From positions 1-6,268 of the forward strand of contig CAYWMN010000227.1 of the NCBI GenBank assembly GCA_964459065.1: 6,268 nucleotides of DNA. Direction: 5' to 3'. The DNA comes from JAMCXS01 sp964459065 (GTDB lineage: Bacteria > Acidobacteriota > Terriglobia > UBA7540). The first letter of the stretch is position 1, and every line of letters starts with the position of its first letter. Below the pieces are notes generated by a model that saw only the letters and a program-made list of their open reading frames with translations, did no database searches and was not told where the DNA came from. The position numbers and the translations under genes were made by a program. Positions 1-6,223 of the stretch are shown here, one piece after another.

Positions 1-33
1 CAGATGCAAGCCAGCACAATTCCGCCCGCCCAT
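1..33 (-). other. Possible 5' end of a downstream gene, cut by the window edge
   Basis: An ATG at 33-31 lies four bases after the folD stop and stays open for 11 codons to the window edge (MGGRNCAGLHL). No ribosome binding site precedes it, although it could be coupled to the end of folD. Another minus-strand frame through the same bases, which overlaps the end of folD, reads as a hydrophobic stretch (SLPVTAWAGGIVLACI) that would suit a membrane segment, but I see no ATG for it. The fragment is too short to choose between these frames or to name a product. Confidence 0.15.
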
Positions 34-37
34 GCTG

Positions 38-982
38 TTACCGGCAGGCTGATTGCGCCGATTGGATTCCGCGCCTGAGCCGGGCAGCCTGGACGGTGTT
101 CGACATCAGCATGGCGATAGTCAGTGGACCGACGCCGCCGGGAACGGGCGTGTACGCTCCCGCCTTTTGCCGCACGTCCTCAGGCTGCACGTCACCCACC
201 AGCACCGAGCCCTTGTTCCGCAGCCTTTCAAGCGCCGCCACCGGATCGTGAAAAATGCTCCGTACTTCTTCTTCCGTGGTCAGACGGTTGATGCCCACGT
301 CAATTACCGCTGCGCCGGGCTTGATGAATTCACCCGTCACCAACCCCGGGCGGCCGACCGCCACCACCAGAATGTCGGCTTCGCGCGCCACGGCAGGAAG
401 GTCGCGCGTGTGGGAATGGCAGATCGTCACCGTCGCGTGATTGTGAAGCAGGAGCAAGGCGGCGGGTTTGCCCACCATGTCGCTGCGGCCGATCACCACG
501 GCGCGCGCGCCCTGCATCGGGATGCCGCTGCGCCGGAGAATTTCAATGATGCCCGCCGGCGTGCACGGAGCCAGGGCAAGCCGCCCGCTCACCAGATTGC
601 CGATGTTGACGGAATGGAAACCATCGACGTCCTTTGAAGGGCTGACGGCTTCAAGCACCGCTTGCGAATCAACCTGGGGCGGCAGCGGAAGCTGCAGCAG
701 AATGCCGTCAATCTCATCACGGCTGTTCAGGTCGTTCACCAGCTCAAGCAGCCTCTCGGTGGTGGTGTCGGCGGGCCACTCAATCTTTTCGGCGTGCATC
801 CCCAGCGACTGGCACGTCTTCATCTTGCTCTGCACGTAAGTTTGCGAGTCGGTGTTTGCTCCCACCAGGACGGCGGCGAGGCCGGGCGTGATGCCCGTGG
901 CTTTTAAGTCGCGGATTTGCTCACCTAACTCTTCCAGGATGGAATCGCGGATTTGCTTCCCGCTCAGGACTCGAGCAGCCAC
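38..982 (-). CDS. folD: Bifunctional methylenetetrahydrofolate dehydrogenase / methenyltetrahydrofolate cyclohydrolase (FolD)
   Basis: FolD is a cytosolic enzyme that oxidises 5,10-methylene-THF to 5,10-methenyl-THF with NADP+ and hydrolyses it to 10-formyl-THF, supplying one-carbon units for purines and formyl-Met-tRNA. The 314-residue product shows the family signatures in order: the catalytic Tyr49-x3-Lys53 pair, the LLQLPLP motif with Gln97 (95-101), KDVDGFH with Asp120 (117-123), the Rossmann loop VIGRSDMVGKP (163-173), DVGINR (228-233) and TPVPGGVGPLT (278-288). It is about 26 residues longer than E. coli FolD (288), mostly because of an insert at 234-262 between DVGINR and GDV. The start is GTG, with GGGAG eight bases upstream; the nearby ATG at 990 is out of frame. 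It lies 115 nt after bioA and may be read through from it or have its own promoter. Family assignment is secure; the link to biotin is only positional. Confidence 0.97.
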   Translation of the reverse strand: MAARVLSGKQIRDSILEELGEQIRDLKATGITPGLAAVLVGANTDSQTYVQSKMKTCQSLGMHAEKIEWPADTTTERLLELVNDLNSRDEIDGILLQLPLPPQVDSQAVLEAVSPSKDVDGFHSVNIGNLVSGRLALAPCTPAGIIEILRRSGIPMQGARAVVIGRSDMVGKPAALLLLHNHATVTICHSHTRDLPAVAREADILVVAVGRPGLVTGEFIKPGAAVIDVGINRLTTEEEVRSIFHDPVAALERLRNKGSVLVGDVQPEDVRQKAGAYTPVPGGVGPLTIAMLMSNTVQAARLRRGIQSAQSACR

Positions 983-990
983 TGGATCAT

Positions 991-995
991 CTCCC
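991..995 (-). promoter_or_regulatory. Ribosome binding site of folD
   Basis: GGGAG lies eight bases before the GTG at 982-980. This supports the GTG as the start. The ATG at 990-988 touches this element with no spacer and opens only an eight-codon frame. Confidence 0.6.
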
Positions 996-1015
996 GAGGG
1001 TATTGATAGCCATTG

Positions 1016-1024
1016 AGTCTAGCA
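1016..1024 (-). promoter_or_regulatory. Weak extended -10 promoter candidate for folD
   Basis: The minus strand reads TGCTAGACT, which fits an extended -10 (TGn then TAnAnT, 4 of 6 in the hexamer). No recognisable -35 lies at the expected distance, where the sequence is GC-rich. Transcription from here would give a leader of roughly 25-30 nt containing the folD ribosome binding site. This is pattern matching only, and folD may simply be transcribed from the biotin genes. Confidence 0.2.
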
Positions 1025-1097
1025 CACTTGCTGCGCCGGGGCGCCGAGGGGCGAACCGGCTCAGGATACCTCTCGACACGGTTCCGGCGGAGACGCT

Positions 1098-2399
1098 TCA
1101 CCGGGCCGGCAGACGATCAAGCGCTTCCGTAATAACGTCGTAAACCCAATGCAATTCCGCGGGTCTGATGGCGTAGGGCGGCAGGATATAGACAATGTTC
1201 CCAAGCGGGCGCAGCAGAACGCCCTTTGCCAAAAAGAAATCGTAGAGAAACGGCCGCAGGTCAGAAAGATACCCAACGTCTTCGGCCCCGAGTTCCAGCG
1301 CCGCCACCGTGCCGATGGAACGCACGTCCACCACGGCTGGATGGCTTTTGAGCGAGGGCAACCGCTCGGCATGAATCCGTGCGATCCCGGCAATGCGATC
1401 AAAGACCGGCTCCGATTCAAAAATCTTCAGGCTGGCGATGCCCGCCGCGCAGGCCAGCGGATTCCCCGTGTAGGAGTGCCCGTGGAAAAACGTTCGGGTG
1501 CGGTCACGCGACCGGAACACTTCCCGAACAGCGCCGGAGCAGAGGGTGGCTCCCATCGGCAGAAAGCCGCCGGTCAGTCCTTTGGAAAGGCACATGATGT
1601 CCGGCGCGACGCCGGCAAGCTCTGAAGCGAACATCCGCCCGCAGCGCCCGAAGCCGGTGAGGACTTCATCGGCGATCAGCAGGACATTATGGGCCGTGCA
1701 AAGCTTGCGAATCCGCTGGAGGAATTCCACGGGATGGACAATCATGCCGCCAGCAGCCTGCAGCAACGGTTCGACGATGACGGCCGCAATCTCGCCGTGC
1801 TTTTCTTCCAGAAGCTCGGCGAGCGGCTCGACGCAGTCAATGTCACAGGTGGCCCGCTCCTGGCCCACCGGGCACCGGAAGCAATAAGCCGAAGGCACGC
1901 GCCACACCGGGAAAAGCAGCTTTTTGAAAGGATCGACGAACGCTCCGTCCTCTCCCACCGACATCGCTCCGAACGTGTCGCCGTGATAGGCGTGGTCGAG
2001 CGCCACGATCTTGTACTTTTCGCTTTTTCCCTGATTCCACCAATATTGCACGGCCATCTTGAGGGCCACTTCCACAGCGGTCGATCCATCGTCGGAAAAG
2101 AAAATGTGCTCGATGGAAGGCGGCAGATACGGCTTGAGCCGCTGCGCCAGCTCCTGGGCCGGCTGGTGCGTAAAGCCCGCAAAGATCACGTGCTCAAGCT
2201 CGCGCGCCTGCCGGGCGATGGCTTCCGCAATCAGCGGATGCGAGTGGCCGTGCAGGTTGACCCACCAGGATGAGATGGCGTCAATCAGACGCCGGCCGTC
2301 GGCCGTGTAGAGATAAACGCCCTCGGCGCGTTCAATCGCAATGGGCGCGGGTTCAACCGCGTCCTGAGTAAAAGGATGCCAGATCGAAAGCTCGGACAT
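1098..2399 (-). CDS. bioA: 7,8-diaminopelargonate aminotransferase (BioA)
   Basis: BioA is a PLP-dependent class III aminotransferase that converts KAPA (8-amino-7-oxononanoate) to DAPA, the second step of biotin ring assembly. The 433 residues (E. coli 429) show WHPFTQ (7-12), SSWW (43-46), the AYHGDTFGAMSVG segment (137-149), IVEPLLQAAGGM (208-219), the PLP-binding Asp244 in LIADEVLTGFG, Lys273 as the Schiff-base lysine in LSKGLTGG, FFHGHSYTGNP (305-314) and RPLG...YILPPY near the C-terminus. Phe10 stands where E. coli BioA has Tyr17, as in the lysine-using B. subtilis enzyme, while Trp45 matches E. coli, so the amino donor (SAM or lysine) is uncertain. A cysteine cluster (Cys173, 176, 185, 189) sits in the region after the catalytic Tyr138. 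The ATG follows the bioD TGA with no gap, so translation is probably coupled; a weak AAGGA lies about 13 nt upstream. Confidence 0.97.
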   Translation of the reverse strand: MSELSIWHPFTQDAVEPAPIAIERAEGVYLYTADGRRLIDAISSWWVNLHGHSHPLIAEAIARQARELEHVIFAGFTHQPAQELAQRLKPYLPPSIEHIFFSDDGSTAVEVALKMAVQYWWNQGKSEKYKIVALDHAYHGDTFGAMSVGEDGAFVDPFKKLLFPVWRVPSAYCFRCPVGQERATCDIDCVEPLAELLEEKHGEIAAVIVEPLLQAAGGMIVHPVEFLQRIRKLCTAHNVLLIADEVLTGFGRCGRMFASELAGVAPDIMCLSKGLTGGFLPMGATLCSGAVREVFRSRDRTRTFFHGHSYTGNPLACAAGIASLKIFESEPVFDRIAGIARIHAERLPSLKSHPAVVDVRSIGTVAALELGAEDVGYLSDLRPFLYDFFLAKGVLLRPLGNIVYILPPYAIRPAELHWVYDVITEALDRLPAR

Positions 2400-3032
2400 T
2401 CAGAGGAATTTTTCCTTGTTGAATTCGGAATTGAAGACTTCCAGCAGGATTTCGCGGTTGATCACTTCCAGCAGCGGCACGCGGCCGATGATGGGCGCCG
2501 AGCCGTATCGTTCGATCGCGCGCTCGTTGTCATGGTTCGGCGTTCCCACCGCCACAACCCCACGTATCGTAAGCCCTGCTGCGCGCAGCGCGTTGAGCGT
2601 GAGCACCGTGTGATTGATGGTTCCGAGCGCGCTGCGCGAAGCTACCACCACCGGCAGGCCGAGCCCGCGCATCATATCCAGCATAAACTCGGAGCCGTTC
2701 ACCGGCACCATCACGCCGCCCGCGCCCTCAACAATCAGCGGGCCCGCGAGCTTTGCATCCGGCAGGCGAATTTTGGCGAGATCGATCGCGACGCCGGCCC
2801 ACTCGGCCGCAAGATGCGGAGAAACCGGCGGGTTGAAGCAATAAACTTCCGGAAGCGTCCGGTCCTCGGCCAGTCCAGCCACTTCCATCACCGTGCGCCG
2901 GTCACTTTCTTCTTCGATACCCGTCTGGATCGGCTTCCAGTAAACGCCTTCGAGCGCCGCGCACAGCAGCGCCGATACCAGCGTCTTGCCAACGCCTGTG
3001 TCCGTCCCGGTCACAAAAAGATCCGTTGCCAT
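2400..3032 (-). CDS. bioD: ATP-dependent dethiobiotin synthetase (BioD)
   Basis: BioD closes the ureido ring of dethiobiotin from DAPA, CO2 and ATP in the cytosol. The 210 residues (E. coli 225) begin with a P-loop, GTDTGVGKT (9-17), followed by the substrate-site lysine in KPIQTG (Lys33), SPH (71-73), EGAGGVMVPV (102-111) with Glu102, and ASRSALGTINH (131-141), all typical of the family. The ATG is fixed by two consecutive in-frame stops (TAG TAA) just 9-14 nt upstream. There is no good Shine-Dalgarno sequence before it, unlike bioB, folD and the SGNH gene. A promoter-like TTGACC/TATAGT pair ends about 11 nt upstream, so a near-leaderless transcript is possible. The stop codon directly abuts the bioA ATG, indicating co-transcription and coupled translation with bioA. 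Confidence 0.96.
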   Translation of the reverse strand: MATDLFVTGTDTGVGKTLVSALLCAALEGVYWKPIQTGIEEESDRRTVMEVAGLAEDRTLPEVYCFNPPVSPHLAAEWAGVAIDLAKIRLPDAKLAGPLIVEGAGGVMVPVNGSEFMLDMMRGLGLPVVVASRSALGTINHTVLTLNALRAAGLTIRGVVAVGTPNHDNERAIERYGSAPIIGRVPLLEVINREILLEVFNSEFNKEKFL

Positions 3033-3043
3033 AACGTCTGTTT

Positions 3044-3074
3044 ACTATAGCGCGATAGCGGTAGGAGGGGTCAA
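3044..3074 (-). promoter_or_regulatory. Candidate internal promoter before bioD-bioA
   Basis: In the 96-nt gap between the SGNH gene and bioD, the minus strand has TTGACC at 3074-3069 (5 of 6 to the sigma-70 -35) and TATAGT at 3049-3044 (5 of 6 to the -10), separated by 19 nt, which is slightly long. A transcript starting about 7 nt downstream of the -10 would begin only a few bases before the bioD ATG. That fits the absence of a ribosome binding site there. The match is by eye and could be chance. Confidence 0.3.
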
Positions 3075-3128
3075 TTGGGTTTTCGATTGAGCACGGCTGC
3101 CTCCCGCGCACCGCACCTCCCCAGCAGG

Positions 3129-4007
3129 TCACCAGGTTTTCCGGAAAGGGTCGCCCGACCGGCTTCTGGATTTCGTGGTGCGCTCCGTCCATTGCGTGTC
3201 GCGTTCCTGCTGGAAAGCCCAATTGGTCAGGCAGCTGGCGTGCTGCGCGATGGCCTCAAAAACGCGGTTGGCAATCACCAGCTGGCCGACTTTGTTGGCA
3301 TGGACGCCGTCGTAACCGATCAGCCAGTCGGCCTGGTCCTCCGCCCGCCAGATATCGGCCAGAATGCAGTCAAACTCCGCCGCGAGCCCGCGAATGCAGT
3401 CGTTGTAGCGAAGGGTGAGCTCGACGCTGCCCTTGTCGTAAGGCGGATAACTCCTCCAGCCCGTCATGTAATAAACGGTGGTCAGCACGGTGACGGGAGA
3501 GCACGCCTTCTGCACGTTGCTGATGATGGTGGCCATGTCTTCGCGGAAATCGGTTAAGGGCATGGCCGCCCGCATGTCATTCAGGCCGTAAGCGAGGATG
3601 AAGAGATCGGGCCGAAGGTCGATGACATCCTTGCGGTAGCGCTCAAGCGCGCTGGGCTTCCTGGACTGCGCGTAACCGGGACTGCGCGGCGAGATAGCGT
3701 TGGCGCCGATTCCCTTGTTGTAATACTCAATCGGCTCCTTCTGGCAGGCGTTGATGAGCCGCACAAGAACGTCGGCATAGCGATCCTCTTTCCGGTGCAG
3801 CCAGGGGCCGCCCTCCACGTGGCTTTCACCCAGGATCACCAGCCGCTTGAACGGCTCCTTCCTGTAATCTTTGGGCAGAACGTGGCCTGGCTCGCATCCT
3901 GCCTGGGATTCCGCATCGCTCGTCGCGCCCATGGCCACTGCGGCCTGGGCCGCAAGAGGAAGGCCGAAACCTGCTGACGCACCCATCAGAAATTCACGAC
4001 GTTTCAT
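3129..4007 (-). CDS. Tat-exported SGNH/GDSL-family hydrolase within the biotin gene cluster
   Basis: The 292-residue product is a predicted serine esterase/acylhydrolase of the SGNH superfamily; the substrate is unknown. All four blocks are visible: block I LGESHVEG with Ser62 as likely nucleophile (Glu replaces the usual Asp of GDS), block II NKGIGAN with an oxyanion-hole glycine (99 or 101), block III AYGLND with Asn143, and block V DGVH with Asp233 and His236. The N-terminus is a clear twin-arginine signal: KRREFL (2-7), then a moderately hydrophobic stretch to about residue 27 rich in Ala and Gly. This suggests export to the periplasm or beyond after folding. The ATG at 4007 is chosen because it places the signal peptide at the N-terminus and follows GGGAGGT. 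A basic tail of about 30 residues (263-292) follows the catalytic domain. It starts 38 nt after bioF and ends 96 nt before bioD. A role in biotin synthesis is suggested only by position, and export argues against it. Confidence 0.88.
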   Translation of the reverse strand: MKRREFLMGASAGFGLPLAAQAAVAMGATSDAESQAGCEPGHVLPKDYRKEPFKRLVILGESHVEGGPWLHRKEDRYADVLVRLINACQKEPIEYYNKGIGANAISPRSPGYAQSRKPSALERYRKDVIDLRPDLFILAYGLNDMRAAMPLTDFREDMATIISNVQKACSPVTVLTTVYYMTGWRSYPPYDKGSVELTLRYNDCIRGLAAEFDCILADIWRAEDQADWLIGYDGVHANKVGQLVIANRVFEAIAQHASCLTNWAFQQERDTQWTERTTKSRSRSGDPFRKTW

Positions 4008-4011
4008 ATTT

Positions 4012-4018
4012 ACCTCCC
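4012..4018 (-). promoter_or_regulatory. Strong ribosome binding site of the SGNH hydrolase
   Basis: GGGAGGT is a near-perfect Shine-Dalgarno sequence, four bases before the ATG at 4007-4005. It settles the start at MKRREFL rather than the 64-codon upstream extension. It also shows that the gene is translated independently of bioF. Confidence 0.75.
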
Positions 4019-4045
4019 GTGGGTAGATGAAATTGCCGTGCAATA

Positions 4046-5200
4046 CTAGGTTGCAACCGCGCGCGTGGATGCAAGCACGTTTGCAAGCTTTTCCAGGATT
4101 TCCATCGACAGGTTCACATTCAACGACAGACGCAGGCGTGAGGTGCCTGCCGGAACGGTAGGCGGACGAATCGGGCGGACGGCAAAACCCGCTCGGCAAA
4201 GTTCATCAGCATAATGGACAGCGGTATCGTTCCCGCCGAGTATTACGGGAACAATTTGCGAATCGCTCCGGCCGGTGTCAAATCCGGCGCGCTTTAATTC
4301 CCCGCGCAAAAAGGCGGCAAGCTGCTGAAGGCGGCTGCGCTCATCATCTGCTTCGACCACGATTTCCACCGCGCGGCGAATCTGCGCAGCGAGATACGGC
4401 GGAAGCGCAGTGCTGAAGATGAACGAGCGGGCACGGTTGACGAGATATTGCTTGAGCGCCTCTGAGCAGCAGACAAATCCTCCCGCTGAAGCCAGCGCCT
4501 TACCGCAGGGGTGGACGGTTGCGAGCACCCTATTAGTGGCCCCGGCAGCGGCAACCAGGCCGCGGCCGGCGGGACCGAACACACCCGTTGCGTGAGCCTC
4601 ATCTACAATCAATTCCGCGCCAAAGCGCCCGGCCAGCGTCACCAGATCACCGAGCGGCGCGCGGTCGCCGTCCATGCTGAAAACGCTTTCCACCACAATG
4701 AACTTTTCGCCGCGGGAACCGCTGGTCTTGGCGAGCGCGTCTTCAAGAAAGTCGAGATCGAGGTGCGGGAAGATCACTTTGCGCGCGCGGGAGAGTCGAA
4801 TGCCGTCCACCAGGCTCGCGTGGTTCAACTGGTCGGAAAAGACCGTGTCTTCGGGCCGCAGCACCGCGCTAAGCAAGCCCGCGTTGGCGGCATAGCCGGA
4901 ACTGAAAAAGAGCGCAGCTTCGGCGCCGATGAAGCTTGCAAACCCGGCTTCAAGTTCTTCCCACACGGCCGCGTTGCCGGAAAGCAGCCGTGAACCGGTA
5001 GAGCCGAGAGAAAGGCCGGAAGCCACCGCGGCGGCAACCGCCTCCCGCAGGCGCGCGTCGCACGCAAGGCCCAGATAATCGTTTGAAAAAAGATTGACGC
5101 CCTCGACCCGGGCAAGGCGCCGCAGGCCGGACCGGGACTTGAGCGAGGCAAGTTCACTCAAAAGACGGCGGAGAGTAGGGCTCGGCTCCTGATCAGGCAT
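4046..5200 (-). CDS. bioF: 8-amino-7-oxononanoate synthase (BioF)
   Basis: BioF is a PLP-dependent alpha-oxoamine synthase that condenses L-alanine with a pimeloyl thioester (ACP or CoA) to KAPA, releasing CO2; it is the first step of the conserved late biotin pathway. From the ATG at 5200 the protein has 384 residues, the same length as E. coli BioF. Visible signatures are LFSNDYLGL (37-45), GSTGSRLLSGN (66-76), the His127 region DQLNHASL, ESVFSMDGD (171-179), VDEAHATG with Asp200 and His203 (199-206), and the Schiff-base Lys234 in HPCGKALASAGGFV. Lys234 and its neighbourhood distinguish it from a generic aminotransferase; AKBL and 5-ALA synthase are relatives, but the biotin context decides. 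The start overlaps the bioB stop by 8 nt, and no Shine-Dalgarno sequence lies before it, so it is likely translated by coupling to bioB. Confidence 0.96.
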   Translation of the reverse strand: MPDQEPSPTLRRLLSELASLKSRSGLRRLARVEGVNLFSNDYLGLACDARLREAVAAAVASGLSLGSTGSRLLSGNAAVWEELEAGFASFIGAEAALFFSSGYAANAGLLSAVLRPEDTVFSDQLNHASLVDGIRLSRARKVIFPHLDLDFLEDALAKTSGSRGEKFIVVESVFSMDGDRAPLGDLVTLAGRFGAELIVDEAHATGVFGPAGRGLVAAAGATNRVLATVHPCGKALASAGGFVCCSEALKQYLVNRARSFIFSTALPPYLAAQIRRAVEIVVEADDERSRLQQLAAFLRGELKRAGFDTGRSDSQIVPVILGGNDTAVHYADELCRAGFAVRPIRPPTVPAGTSRLRLSLNVNLSMEILEKLANVLASTRAVAT

Positions 5201-6179
5201 AGGGCATGGGCCGCAAGCCAAGGTCGCGGAACAGGCGGGCGTCTTCATCAACTTCCGGGTTCGGCGTGGTCAGCAGTTTTTCGCCCGTAAAGATGGAGTT
5301 GGCTCCAGCAAGGAACGCCAGAGCCGCGGCTTCCCGCGTGAGCGACCGGCGCCCGGCGCTCAGCCGCACCATCGATTGCGGCATCAGCAGACGCGCCGTG
5401 GCGATGGTCCGGACCAAGATCAGCGGATCAATGGCCGAGGCTTCGCCGAGCGGCGTGCCTTCCACGCTCACCAGCATGTTGATGGGAACGCTTTCGGGAT
5501 GAGGGTCGAGCGAGGCCAGTTGATGGAGCAAACCCACGCGGTCGGCGTCCGATTCGCCCATGCCGATGATGCCTCCGCAGCAGACCGTGATGCCGGCCTT
5601 TCGCACTCGCTCGAGCGTTTGCAGGCGGTCTTCATAGCGGCGCGTGGTGATGATGTTGCCGTAGAATTCGGGCGAGGTGTCGAGATTGTGATTGTAGGCC
5701 GTGAGACCGGCTTCGGCCAGGCGCTCGGCCTGGGATTCGGTGAGCATGCCCAGCGTGCAGCAGACTTCCATCCGGAGGGCCGCCACGCCGCGCACCATGC
5801 GGAGCACCGCGTCAAAATCTTCGCCGTCCCGGACTTCGCGCCAGGCGGCTCCCATGCAGAAGCGCGTCGAGCCTTCGCGCTTGGCCTCGCGGGCCTTCGC
5901 CAGGACTTCGTCGACATCCATCATGCCGGCGCGCTCAAGATTCGTTTCGTAGTGCGCGCTTTGAGGGCAGTAACCGCAATCCTCCGGGCAGCCGCCGGTC
6001 TTGATGGAAAGCAGGCGGCACATCTGGACTTCGTTCGCGTTGTGATGCTGCCGGTGAACCTGCTGCGCGTTGAAAACAAGCTCCAGCAAAGGACGGTCGT
6101 AAATGGACTGAACTTGTTCGCGGGTCCAGTCATGCCGCAATGCTTGTTCGGTTGCTGATAAGGTTGAAGCAGCTTTCAA
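5193..6179 (-). CDS. bioB: Biotin synthase (BioB)
   Basis: BioB is a radical-SAM enzyme that inserts sulfur into dethiobiotin to make biotin. The 328-residue product carries the radical-SAM CPEDCGYC motif (Cys64, Cys68, Cys71) for the [4Fe-4S] cluster. The ligands of the auxiliary [2Fe-2S] cluster are also present: Cys108 in RFCMGAAWR, Cys140 in EVCCTLG, Cys200 in TVCCGGIIG and Arg272 in VRLSAGR. These sit at a constant +11/+12 offset from E. coli Cys53/57/60, Cys97, Cys128, Cys188 and Arg260, so the protein looks fully functional. YNHNLDTSPEFY (162-173) is also typical. The start is TTG, supported by AGGAAAGGA seven bases upstream; no ATG or GTG precedes it in frame before a stop at 6251-6249. 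It is the first biotin gene visible, and bioF overlaps its end. Confidence 0.97.
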   Translation of the reverse strand: MKAASTLSATEQALRHDWTREQVQSIYDRPLLELVFNAQQVHRQHHNANEVQMCRLLSIKTGGCPEDCGYCPQSAHYETNLERAGMMDVDEVLAKAREAKREGSTRFCMGAAWREVRDGEDFDAVLRMVRGVAALRMEVCCTLGMLTESQAERLAEAGLTAYNHNLDTSPEFYGNIITTRRYEDRLQTLERVRKAGITVCCGGIIGMGESDADRVGLLHQLASLDPHPESVPINMLVSVEGTPLGEASAIDPLILVRTIATARLLMPQSMVRLSAGRRSLTREAAALAFLAGANSIFTGEKLLTTPNPEVDEDARLFRDLGLRPMPYA

Positions 6180-6186
6180 AACTTTT

Positions 6187-6195
6187 TCCTTTCCT
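6187..6195 (-). promoter_or_regulatory. Ribosome binding site of bioB
   Basis: AGGAAAGGA lies in a purine-rich tract seven bases before the TTG at 6179-6177. It is the main support for the TTG start, because the next in-frame Met codon is more than 50 codons downstream, near the cluster-binding cysteines. Confidence 0.6.
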
Positions 6196-6223
6196 AGACG
6201 CTTGTCCGGCGGCCATTGCAGAA

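Noticed and set aside
964..990. Eight-codon reading frame starting at ATG 990 overlapping the folD start
   Set aside because: It has no spacing from the ribosome binding site and the GTG at 982 is better placed; no sign of a functional leader peptide.
1053..1084. Inverted repeat GAACCG/CGGTTC with a 20-nt loop between bioA and folD, a possible terminator
   Set aside because: The stem is only 6 bp, the loop is long and no T-run follows; it could easily arise by chance.
3894..3896. Cys38 of the SGNH protein as a lipoprotein attachment site
   Set aside because: The preceding residues SQAG do not fit a lipobox and the cysteine lies well past the hydrophobic stretch.
4032..4044. Small hairpin ATTGC-ACG-GCAAT after the bioF stop
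   Set aside because: A 5-bp AT-containing stem with only a short T stretch is too weak to call a terminator.
4008..4199. Upstream extension of the SGNH gene by 64 codons
   Set aside because: It would bury the Tat signal peptide internally and overlap the end of bioF; a strong ribosome binding site precedes the ATG at 4007.
5201..5251. Longer bioF start at TTG 5251 or ATG 5248
   Set aside because: It adds 16-17 residues not needed for the family (384 residues from 5200 equals E. coli) and overlaps bioB by more than 50 nt.
5376..6158. Long plus-strand open frame (260 codons) opposite bioB, and similar ones at 53-637, 1149-1625, 1689-2273, 2376-3050 and 4511-4993
   Set aside because: They lie antisense to clearly identified genes, show no recognisable domains, and are expected from codon bias in GC-rich DNA.
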